64,000 bases of DNA from Linum tenue (Eukaryota; Streptophyta; Magnoliopsida; Malpighiales; Linaceae). The stretch spans positions 60,896,200 through 60,960,199 of the forward strand of contig CAMGYJ010000005.1 in the NCBI GenBank assembly GCA_946122785.1, given 5' to 3'. The notes below the pieces were generated by a model. It worked only from the letters and a program-made list of their open reading frames with translations. It had not been told where the DNA came from and made no database searches. Shown here in pieces: positions 54,701 to 64,000 of the stretch; position 1 is the first letter of the stretch; every line of letters begins with the position of its first letter. Both the position numbers and the translations under genes were made by a program.

Positions 54701-55756
54701 CATGCTCGTCCGTCGACTCTGTGTAGTCCTTGAACATGGCTCTCTTGTTGCAAGTGTGAGCAGTTGCTCCCGAATCATACCACCAATCAGTACTGGTCAT
54801 GACTCCATCCATGTGCAATTCCTAAATCATACCCACATGTAAGTCAAAAATCATTGCAACAATCTCGCTAGGCTCAACTTTCCCAATCACATTTGCACTT
54901 GCAGCCCCTTCGTTCTGGTTCCTCTTCGAATTAGGAAAGAAGCGAACAATATGTCCCAATTCCCCACAATTGAAGCAATTTTTAGTGGACATAGGGGTCG
55001 GTTTCTTTTTCTTGTCCTTCTAGTTGTTGGTCTGGTTGTTGGAATTGTTCACGACCTTTCTCTTCTTTTCCTTCTTGTTCTCCACCACATTCATTTTGGA
55101 ACTTGATGGTGCCTCCGAATTCAGATCCTTGTCACGGATACAAGTTTCCTCCTCGATCCTAAGGTGCTTCTGAATCTGTTCCAAAGTGAACTTAATTGAC
55201 CTATGAAGTAATTTCTTCTTATAGTTGTTCCATGATGGAGGCAACTTCGCAATAATTGCCCCCACCAGAAACCTATCAAGAAGAGTTATCTTCAACGCAG
55301 TGAACTTAGAGGCCAAGATAAGGAATTGATGAACTTGATCCAGAATTGAACGCTTATCAGTCATACTGAATTCAAAGAACTGGAAAGTGACAATTTATCT
55401 GTGCCTTGCTTCTCTAATTTGTACTGGTTCTCCAAAGATGTCCATATCTCAGTAGGGGTCGCCAATTGGGAGTGCAGACCATAGAGGCGATCAGATAATG
55501 AATTGAAGATGTATCCTCGGCACAGTAGGCTATCATCGTTCCTCTTCTTGCGTTCAACCTTCAACTCATATGAATCAGTGTCTTGTGGTTCACCCATCGG
55601 CACCAAATTGGGGTCCAGTATGTACACAATCTTCAAAGCAATCAACAAAAACTTCATCTTCTCTTGCCAGCGGGTGAAATTGGTTCCATCAAATCGATTG
55701 AGTTTGTTGGAATCAGAGACATACGCCTTCAAAGTATTCTCCACTCCAGAATCCAT
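51768..55756 (-). pseudogene. copia B gag-pol remnant
   Basis: Gag (from 55756: FDGTNFTRWQEKM, a UBN2/DUF4219-like start) is broken by a frame change near 55393 and a stop at 55020. The zinc knuckle that follows reads CFNCGELGHIVRF with the last Cys lost. Protease WYDSGATAHTC is at about 54790. GAG-pre-integrase HNRLGH...CEIC and integrase (ITFIDDSTRF, RSDRGREY, QQNGLAERK) lie at 54460-53850, with a frame break at the end of the core. RT is in two pieces (KTRLVAKGFSQKEGVDY; YVDDMLIIG). RNase H ends LAGPLTKGLPRG at 51768. Many stops; inactive. Confidence 0.88.
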
Positions 55757-55864
55757 TGTCTCACGAAAATAACACTCTCCATGTCAGGAAAATTTAAGGG
55801 AGAAACAAATTGAAGGCGTGATTAATCACTCTCCTTAGAGTGTTATTTGCCCCCACTACTTTAT

Positions 55865-56324
55865 TGTTGGTAGGATTTAGGCAAACCGCCCCCAGGAGTC
55901 CCTCTAATCAAAGTCGGAAAGCAGCAATCTTTCTGACTTTTTGTGTTTGTGTTTTTTAGAAGGAAAACGGAGAAAAGAAAATGAACGTCAAACGAGAAGT
56001 CTGGCTACAGAAGGCTTTTATTGTGAAAACGACAGTTCCCTTCCGAAGGGTTACGTAGTTTCACAAAAGTCAAACTCAATTAATTATCCAGAATTAATCA
56101 AAATAATTTTGGTAATTAATTAGCCAAAAATTCAAATCTGAACGCGTCGCTCGCAAAGTGCGTAGTGCAATTTAATATGTCAAATTAAATAGCCCACACT
56201 TTTTCCAAAAGCCCACTAACCACTTTATCCAATAAACTAGAGTGGAAGCAAATTTAAAAACCACTTGCACTTTCCTTCTCTCACCAATGTGGTATTTCCT
56301 TTAACTCTTTTGACTACTCTAACA
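55865..56324 (-). repeat. LTR at the 5' side of copia B (460 bp)
   Basis: Minus strand starts TGTTAGAGTAGTC, with CCACATTGGTGAGAG about 30 bp in, a common copia LTR opening, and ends CCTACCAACA. It differs from the LTR at 50447-51334. It may be the 5' LTR or a separate solo LTR next to a truncated element. Confidence 0.55.
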
Positions 56325-57702
56325 CTCCACGATATAAATCTTAAGTGGACAAACTAGGAACGACAACATTGGCTTAATTTTGGGGAAGCACATCTGGGTG
56401 ATCTTCTCATAATAGAATTCGAATCAATCTTTATCTACTTTGCATGCTAGTTGTGAGTTCAAACCAAATCTTGATTAGCTAGATGACAAATAGTTGACGA
56501 AGTAATAGTAGAATTGACCCCTGAGTTGATAAATTAAACTTACTTTCATTATGCTACATCCGATCGATGGTTACACTTACTTTCAGTCTGTCATGATCCT
56601 TAGAGTGTCTTCATCATTTTTGGTGGAGGTCGAACGAAGGTTCATCAAAATTTTTGAGAGGGTGAGAGTCATATCACAAGTTCAATGAAAACATTTATGG
56701 TGTATGAGATCTGGCTTAGCCGTAACTAGAGAGCCTACTTAGTTTTTCCTTGAGTGGTAGAAGGAAGAGAGGAAGAAGATTGAAGAGTGGTGTGAGTGAA
56801 GAATGAAATGAGGGCGACATTTATATTATAGGGTTTGGGGGTGCGGGCGTGAGGAGCGGATAATGACAGACTGAAAAGATCAACGAGGACCGCTTATTTA
56901 AAACACGACCAGTGACTGTCATCATGCTTTCTTTTTACCGATCCGCGTCACTATTAGTAGATCAATCAAAATACTCCATCATGCATCGCCTCCAGGTCAA
57001 GCAATCAAATCGTCACACGTCTTTCAACGTGCAAGAATAGAGTGACTGTCATCATTTCTCTATACGAATCTCGTTCTTCTAACCTGAGCAACTCTGGCCG
57101 TTGCGAAGAGCAGCATTTTGTTATCAAACAATGAGAGTTGTGTGTTTAGTTAGTCGATCACTTTCGTCCAAATACGACCCAACTTGATGGCCCTCACTTT
57201 GAGGGTTTCATACATTATCAACATCACCGAAATGATGAGTAGCCATCCAAGCCGAAACTTGTGTATTTTGGTGTAAATTATGTATAGTTGGAAATAATTT
57301 GAACAAGTTGTATGTAGTTTGACGGGGAAAATCATAATTTAATGGATAAGGAGATGTAATTAGTTCATACTATCCTTGTCCTGCTGCCAGTTGCTCGTAA
57401 GATAATCATATTTCCCGTCTATCCCATGTGCATTATTATCATCGTCAAAGAAAAAAGAAAGCATTTGTGTTTGTTAAATTTTGGCGTGCGACAGGAGGAG
57501 GAGAATCTGTCGATGTCAACATATTGTGCGATTAAATTACTGGGTCGGTCCCCAATGAGAGCAGAGTCAACCGAGGGAGGAGGTGAGGGACAATAGTGAC
57601 CTTTCCTCTGCCCAGGAGACGGGCCCCGATTTTTTTTTTGTTAATCAATTTCGGGTACTGAGTCTGCTCTGCTGACACTTCTGAACTCTCTGATCTGCCC
57701 AT
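56325..57702. other. Intergenic DNA upstream of the MDL3-like gene
   Basis: No gene supported. The right end carries the promoter of the MIF-like gene. Confidence 0.6.
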
Positions 57703-57712
57703 ATATATAAAC
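57703..57712 (+). promoter_or_regulatory. TATA box of the MDL3-like gene
   Basis: TATATATAAA about 150 bp before the ATG, followed by a purine-rich (GA) leader just before the start codon. Confidence 0.6.
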
Positions 57713-57861
57713 TGTGAGGAGGAAGGAGCAAGGGAATCATCACATCACAATACTCAATCGGAGAGAGCGCGTCTTCCGCCCCCTATACAAGAATTGCTTC
57801 GATCCGATCCCAGCTGCCAAGTCAAAGCAAGCCTAGAGAGGGAAGAAGAAAGAAGAAGAAG

Positions 57862-60018
57862 ATGCCTTGCGTTTACATCACCACAAATCTAAATCTCGAC
57901 GGAGTCGATGCCGATCCAGTCTTCTCCGACGCCACTAAAGCCGTCGCATCCATCATCGGAAGGCCAGAATACGTAAGCGCTCTCTCTCTCTCTCTTAACT
58001 CACCCTTGCTCTTAATTTGCAAATTAATTAGATGAGGCAGGCCAGTGGGCATTTGGATTTTGGGGGGCAAACTGGGTTAGACTCTCCCTAAAGGGTATCA
58101 AAAGCTCTGTTTAGACTTTCGGATGGCCAATTAGCATTTCATTAGCGAGGCAATTAGAGTAATAGTTTTTAGTTTTTATTTATCATTTATCACAGCTAGC
58201 TCCGTAAAAAGTTTCTATTCCTTGGGCGTTTCTTTTAGCAAAGGGAGTGGTTCAATGGATTACCTAAAAAACATGGGACAAGATTTCACCGGTAGGTTTT
58301 CCCGACAACCTTTTTTTTCCCCTCCTTTTCCCAGATGGTGTTCTAGTTATATTTGGATAAGATGAGGAAAAAACTTGCGTCCTTTTTTCTCCACTGGGTA
58401 GTTTTGGAGGCCGCCGCCCGCCGCCGGTCACCCTGCGCCGGGAATTTACTTTACTTTCTGAATGGACACTTGCTATTTTTGTTAGTGTTAGACAACAAGA
58501 TACCAAAGTGTTGTCCCTTCAAAAATCTCCATCAGTGTCCACTTGGGACTTTATCTGCAATATGCACATGCTTTTTTTCCTGAGGATGACACCAAGACTT
58601 ATCTTCTTTATTTTTTTGGTGGGAAACCAAGACTTCTCTTCTAATATGAATAGTTCAACCATTACTATGACGTTGAAGTTGAGGCTTTTCATCGACATTG
58701 TCGATTGGGAATATGGTATTAGTTTGTCATGTACAATTAAAAACGTGCCATGTCATTCAACAACTGAAAATATAAGAGAGACCTAATCATTGTATTAGCA
58801 GACTCCGACCCAAAAAAAATTGTATTAGCAGACATTGAACACCTCCATTTTAGCATCATAGCTAAATTGGCAGCTAGGCAAAACGGAGGCGTTTCATCGA
58901 TATTGTCGATTGGGAATATGGTATTAGTTTGTCATGTACAATTAAAAACGTACCACGTCATTTGATTCAACAACTGAAAATATAAGAGAGACCTAATCAA
59001 TTGTATTATCAGACTCCGACCCAAAAAAAATTGTATTAGCAGACATTGAACACCTCCATTTTAGCATCATAGCTAAATTGGTAGCTAGGCAAAACGGATT
59101 ATTCAATCAACTTTTTCTAAACTTTTACCAAACGTATTTTTCTCCAAGAGTGAGCCTTCATTAGGCCGAATGTGAGACTTCTGGAGTCGTTAGCTTTTAA
59201 GAAGAAAATTGACATCAAAATATTATTTAAAATTAAAAAATGATATACATGTTTTGCTGATTGCAACATGATTTTGTTACGTGGTTGATTTTATGAGGAT
59301 AGAAATCAAGATAATGAAATATTAAACGTAAGACAAAAAATGATAATATTATACAAATGCCTACATTTCTTAAAGGTTTAATACACTTGTATATCCAAAA
59401 CTTTCACGGTTGTGCCAATAATATCCAAATTTCCCGGAATACCACTTATATCCATGTTTTAAAGTTGTTCTTTGCCAAATCTATCCATTTTCCAATATAT
59501 TTTTGGTTAAATACACTTGTATATCCAAAAACCCTGTTAAATAATGTGAATGAATTGGATATAAGTGGTATTTCGGGAAATTTGGATATTATTGGCACAA
59601 CCGTGAAAGTTTTGGATATACAAGTATATTTAACCTTTCTTAAATGTCTATAGTCTACATATGAGTTATTCTCATGTAAACAATACATGTTGCCTGACAT
59701 ATGCAAATGCTTTTTATTCATTTGGCTCCTTCTGCTTATATTTCGGTTACTTTATGTTTTTATTTTTATTGTGGCGATGATGCAATGCAGTTCGTTATGG
59801 TATTACTAAAAGGATCAGTGCCAATATCGTTCAATGGGAACAAGGATCCGGCAGCATACGCGGAGATAGTGTCGATGGGAGGGATAAACAGAGAGGTGAA
59901 GAGAAAGTTGATTGCAAGTCTGGGCACCATTCTTCAGAACAGGCTCTCTATCCCCAAGACTCGCTTCGTCCTCAAAGTCTACGACACCACGGCTGCAGCT
60001 AATGCCTCCAAATTGTAA
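57862..60018 (+). CDS. MDL3: MIF/D-dopachrome tautomerase-like protein, peroxisomal type (MDL3-like, 112 aa)
   Basis: Two exons, 57862-57972 and 59791-60018, joined by GT-AG; 112 aa is the usual MIF length. It starts MPCVYITTN: Pro 2, exposed after Met removal, is the catalytic base in animal MIF tautomerases. Family blocks VLLKGSVPISF, AYAEIVSMGGI and TRFVLKVYD are present. The last residues are SKL, a type 1 peroxisome targeting signal, as in Arabidopsis MDL3, while MDL1/2 lack it. Plant members have weak or no tautomerase activity and unclear roles in defence and stress. The 1.8-kb intron holds a 205-bp tandem duplication and a Mutator-like hairpin element. No lesion. Confidence 0.92.
58681..59098 (+). 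repeat. Tandem duplication, 2 x about 205 bp, in the MDL3-like intron
   Basis: Copies 58681-58885 and 58886-59098 share almost everything from 'ttgtcgattgggaatatgg' to 'agctaggcaaaacgga'. They differ by a few substitutions and small indels. Confidence 0.92.
59375..59635. mobile_element. Mutator-type hairpin MITE (261 bp) in the MDL3-like intron
   Basis: About 80-bp nearly perfect inverted arms, opening GGTTTAATACACTTGTATA and closing GTATATTTAACC. TTTCTTAAA is repeated at 59366-59374 and 59636-59644, a 9-bp Mutator-size target. No coding capacity. The RNA would fold into a long hairpin. Confidence 0.88.
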
Positions 60019-60302
60019 TACTAAATCATTCATATATTACCACAAAATGGGTCCTGTCCAACTTGCAAATCATATTGATAATAATAATGTTTATATAAAG
60101 TTAAACCTACGTTATTATTGCATAAGACTTCTACTATTACTTCATAAGATTAATTACCACCATGGTGAGGGAGGAAACATCTCAGAATTTCAGTCACTTA
60201 TTCCCGTCCCGTACGTATTGTAATAAAAACATCATTATACCACAACCCATTTTTAAAGAATGAAAACACTCAATTATATGGGGAATAAGCCGTTAGTATT
60301 AT

Positions 60303-60413
60303 TGATGTATAGTAGAGTATATATACACAAGAAGTATATGTGTACAACAAGTACAAGGAAGAACAAATACAATCAAACTAGGATAAGGAATTAAGGATAG
60401 TTTAATTCTAATA
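60303..60413 (-). repeat. Short 3' LTR of copia C (about 111 bp)
   Basis: On minus it starts TATTAGAATTAAAC after the polypurine tract and ends ATACATCA. A TATA motif (TATATATAC) lies inside. The start should be TG, so the first base pair may be mutated. Confidence 0.6.
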
Positions 60414-60419
60414 TGCCCC

Positions 60420-63137
60420 CGCAAGATGGAAGCGACGTAAGCTAGCCCAATTTTGGAAGACATGAGACGAAAACGAGTGACAGGCAGAGCCTTAGTAAGC
60501 GCATCCGCAAGCTGAGATACTGTGGAGACATGACGAACAACTAACTGCTTAGCTTGGACAAGCTGATGCACAAAGTGATAGTCCAACGCGAGATGTTTCA
60601 TACGAGAATGAAATACCAAATTTGAACTTAAATTCACGGCACCCATGTTATCACAGGATAAGACAGGCGGAGCAGATAGTGGCTAATGAAGCTTTGTGAG
60701 AAGATTAGAAACCCAACGAACCTCAGAGACAGCAAGTGAAATGGCACGATACTTGGCCTCGGTACTCGAACGAGCAATAGTACGTTGCTTCTTCGACTTC
60801 CAGGAAATGAGAGTGTCACCCAGTTAAATAATAAATCCTGAAGTCGAGGTATGATCATCGAGATCCCCGGCCCAATCAGAGTCAGAAAAGACATGCAAAA
60901 CTAGAGGAGAATGTTGTCGCCAAATCGTAAGGCAAATATGGCGAGTTCCAGCAATATAGCGAAAAAGTCTCTTAACCTGTTGTCAATGTAACGACGTAGG
61001 AGCATGCATGGACTGAGAAAAACGATTAACCGCAAAGGCAATATCAAGTCGAGTAGTAATAAGATACTGAAGAGAGGCAACATCCTCAAGATATAAAGTA
61101 GCATCGGTAGAGGAAGATCCATCAAATAAGGACATGCGCGCAGTAGACGAGAGGGGAGTGCTAGCTTGTCGTGGGTCAAGCATGTGAAGACAAAAGAGCA
61201 ACTCGATAATATACTTATGCTGGGACAATATATAGCCAGAGTTGGTAGGGATAACCTTGATCGCAAGAAAGTAATAAACAAGGCCATGCTTCAATGCAAA
61301 ACGACAAGCAAGTTGCTCTTGAAAACAAGTTTGAAAGAATTATTACTCGTGAAGAGAAGGTCATCCACGTACAAATAGAGAAGCATCAGAGGATGTTTTC
61401 ACGAAACCATGGGCAAGAAGAAAGGAACTGAGTTCGCTATACCAAGCGTGAGGAGCCTGTAGAAGTCCATAGATGGCTTGTCAGAACGACACACATGGCG
61501 ATGATACACGGGATCATGAAATCCTGGTGGTTGTGACATATAAACAAATTCTAGTAGCGGGCCTACGGGCCTTGTAAGAAAGCATTTTGGACGTCATACT
61601 AAAAAAGCGACCAATCAAAAGTGAGAGTTATAGTGAACATAGTGCGAACAGTGAAAGGCTTCAGCACATGACTAATAGTCTCGTGATAGCCCACACCCGG
61701 ACGCTAACGCAACCCTTCGTCACAAGACGAGCCTTGAAGCGCTCGATCAAGCCATCGGGGTTGAACTTTACTCGAAAACCCAATGGCAGCCATGACATTG
61801 TAATGTGATTCACGAGGAACCAAGTCCCATATGCGATTGGCAAGTAAGGCAACATTCTCGGTAGCCAAGGCCTTCCGCCAAGCAGGATAACGCAATGCCT
61901 CGTAAGGGAGGATGGTTCAAGAGGTGTCTCCTTCTCCTAGATAGAAGTGGCGCCCAAATACTTGGGATTGGACTTATGGATGTTATTCTTTGCGCGCGTC
62001 ACCATGGAATGGGAGGGAGCTAGAGGGAATTTTGCATTCGGCAAAGACATAGAGGTTGTTGATGGCTGCGTTTGTTTTGGTGAGGCGTTGGGAGACGACG
62101 CAGTTAACAAGGAAGGGAGAGCTGGGGCCTGGAGAGGGAAGGACAGAGACAGGAGGCAGCATGGAGGCAACCCAAGAGACTGATTGAAGATAAGGGGAAA
62201 CAGTTGGTAAGGAAGAGACAACACCAGGAAACTTATCTTCAGCAAAAATAACATGACGAGAAAGAAAGAGACGTCGAGACACAAGATCGAGACATCGATA
62301 TACACTTTGTTGATGAGAATATCCTAGGAAGACACAAGGATGGAAACAAGGATTAAGCTTATGTGAACTATACAGACGTAACCAAGGGTAGCATGCACAA
62401 CCAAAAATATGAAGTTTGGTATAATTATGAGACTCGTTGAACAATAGGGTGAAGGGAACACGACCTCGAAGAGAGGGGGAGGGAAAAAAATTTAAGATAA
62501 GTATCAGTAGAGAATTCATAGGACCAGTACGAAAGGGGAAGGGAGGCTTGATGTAACAAGGCAATACCTGTCTCAGCTAAATGACGATGTTTACGCTCAA
62601 CAAGACCATTGTATTCAGGAGTATAAGGTGGGGTAAGGAGATGAGTGATACCAGAGGCAACAAGGTTAGATTTAATTTTTTGAAACCTCCATCGGTATAT
62701 AGGCTGTGAATGGTTCTGGCAAAATAGTTCTCAATAAAACGTTCAAAGGCAAGGATGGTGGGTAAGACATCAGATATATGTTTGAGAGGATAAAACCAAG
62801 TGTAACGCGTAAAGTGATCAACGATGACTAAATAATATGAATAACCATCCACCGAAGATAAAGGAGTAGGGCCTCATACATCAGAAAATAATAAGTCAAA
62901 AGGACATGAACTGGACAAACTAGAATCACCAAAAGGGAGCTTATGACTCTTCTTTGACAAGCATGAATTACAATGTGACAAGGACAAAAACTTGGAAACA
63001 GGAAGAGAGTTAACACGAAGTAACCGACCCAAGGATTGATATGACTGACTTGCTAAAACACAACTCCTAACAATGACAATTGTAACCAATGAAAGGGACT
63101 GCAATATAGTGGCACAAGTAATAAATATAGAATTCAC
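60420..63137 (-). pseudogene. copia C pol remnant
   Basis: Visible pieces: HCNSCLSKKSHKLPF (zinc end, about 62950), DGYSYYLVIVDHFTRYTWFYPLKH (integrase, 62850-62780), FGCACYPWLRLYSSHKL (62470-62360), FKARLVTKG (RT start, about 61730), QNAFLQG and YMSQPPGF (61590-61520), YVDDLLFTS (about 61360), TRLDIAFAVNRFSQSMH (61050-61010), RNase H with HLALDYHFV and LADALTKALP (60600-60470). They are spread over all three frames with frequent stops. Confidence 0.85.
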
Positions 63138-63140
63138 AGG

Positions 63141-64000
63141 TCTCTAGAGTTACTATTACTCAACTTCGGTTCATTATCTAGCTAACCAGATTAAGATAGA
63201 AGAACTATAACTACTCTAACAAACTACATTTAAAGTTAATGTAATTACAGGTTGGGAACTCACTTAGGTATTATTCCCCCTAGAATGCAGTTAGGCCAAG
63301 TTTTAATTCACCCAATCCAATTCACTTGACAGATATACTGCGGAAAGTTAGTCTTGGCAAGTCTGGAATCTCGAGTAAAGCAATCCAGACCCTCTCAGTT
63401 TGAATACTGGGCGGGCGACTAACCTCCACGGCATAAACTAACCAAGGTAATAACACACCAAACTTTCTCTACTGACTTTAATTCCAGTACAAAGCAGTGA
63501 ATCGATTTCTTTACTAAAGTAATTGATCCACTACGTCGAATTAAGGTTGCTCTATTAACCTATGCAGAGACTATTGTTCTAGGTTAAAGCAGGAATCACA
63601 AAATTTTGATCAGGACTCAAGTAATTATGAATCAATGCCTCAACTTAATATAAAACGTCAATCAATCATGAATTCAAGTTCATACAACTCTTTCTAGCAT
63701 ACAAATCTAGGGTTTCTCAAACCCTAAGTGAAGAAAAGTTACTCCATAGAGAATAGAGAGAATGCAGAAATCTGATCTAGATCTTCAATCTCTATCTCCA
63801 AGCTTGATTCTCGAACTCGAATGGTGAAGAAATCTTCCAAAATAGCTCCAAGAATGATCCCAATGCTCTCTCTCTAGGGTTCCTCCCCCTCCAAAAAGGC
63901 ACAAAACAGACTTTTATACCCGCTTCTGGAAGTTACCCGATCAGGTTTTATAGATACCCGGTTTGCTTTTTGGATCTCCTAACTGGGGATTTTTTCTGAT
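63141..64000 (-). repeat. LTR-like sequence (gypsy-type R/U5), runs off the window
   Basis: On the minus strand a TATAAAAG box (about 63911-63918) is followed by a long untranslated leader with 'aaaccctag', which looks like the promoter and R-U5 part of a large LTR. No partner LTR is in the window, so it is tentative. Confidence 0.4.

Larger units (their letters stand above)
50447..56324 (-). mobile_element. Ty1/copia element B, decayed, with unmatched LTRs
   Basis: On the minus strand: LTR (55865-56324), gag, protease, integrase, RT, RNase H, spacer, polypurine tract (AAGTGGGGGAT, 51335-51345), LTR (50447-51334). Both LTRs have TGTTAGA...AACA type ends, but their bodies and lengths (460 vs 888 bp) differ. 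Five-base flanks ATGAT (left) and CTCCA (right) do not match. No tRNA-Met primer site was found after the right LTR. So the two ends probably come from different elements. Confidence 0.75.
60303..63140 (-). mobile_element. Ty1/copia element C (5'-truncated, Ale/Retrofit-like)
   Basis: Minus-strand order: end of GAG-pre-integrase (near 63000), integrase, RT, RNase H, polypurine tract (TTGCGGGGGCA, about 60413-60425), short 3' LTR. The element lacks its 5' end, which stops at about 63140 against unrelated LTR-like DNA. A very short LTR and compact 3' end fit the Ale/Retrofit branch. Confidence 0.82.

Overview
This is eudicot nuclear DNA. Genes have many GT-AG introns, intergenic DNA is AT-rich, and about half the window is nested transposable elements (LTR, LINE, SINE, hAT, Harbinger-like, Mutator-like). 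There is no prokaryotic gene organisation. The species cannot be named from the sequence alone.

Layout. 1-4190: decayed 3' part of a Ty1/copia element (+), with a 283-bp hAT-type MITE inside it and a second hAT-type MITE just beyond. 6173-16482: complete, apparently very young Ty3/gypsy element of the Tat type (-), with LTRs I could not tell apart, a 5-bp target duplication, gag, pol and an extra spliced gene on the opposite strand. 18051-18985: poly(A) retroposon (-) with a 15-bp target duplication. 20794-25231: intact ent-kaurene oxidase gene (+), gibberellin synthesis. 25971-28740: 5'-truncated LINE that received a small non-autonomous LTR element, a SINE and a Tourist-like MITE. 28888-39984: 11.1-kb Mutator-like element (MULE) with a FAR1-like transposase gene (+) and a Ulp1-type cysteine protease gene (-), convergent, full of palindromic TTACCATATGGTAA arrays. 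40686-44298: DCD-domain/Kelch gene (+). 45188-49189: SIEL/Integrator-subunit-4-like gene (-), tail to tail with it. 50447-56324: decayed copia element (-) whose two LTRs do not match. 57862-60018: MIF/D-DT-like gene ending in the peroxisomal signal SKL (+). 60303-63140: 5'-truncated copia element (-), abutting an LTR-like stretch that runs off the window.

Four host genes look intact: ent-kaurene oxidase, DCD-Kelch, SIEL-like and MDL3-like. Their reading frames close exactly across all the splice junctions I placed, giving 516, 690, 950 and 112 aa. They have no evident joint function.

The most unusual system is the MULE. By eye it holds about 44 copies of a C2-symmetric CCATATGG-centred site, in introns of both genes and between them. 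The spacings are strikingly regular: 83 bp in two arrays, 62 bp in one, 42 bp in one, with single gaps near 20, 31, 52 and 103. These are close to whole multiples of the DNA helical repeat (about 10.4 bp). Together with a Ulp1-type protein, this resembles the self-recognition (anti-silencing) logic known from VANDAL MULEs, though the motif and protein differ. That reading is inference.
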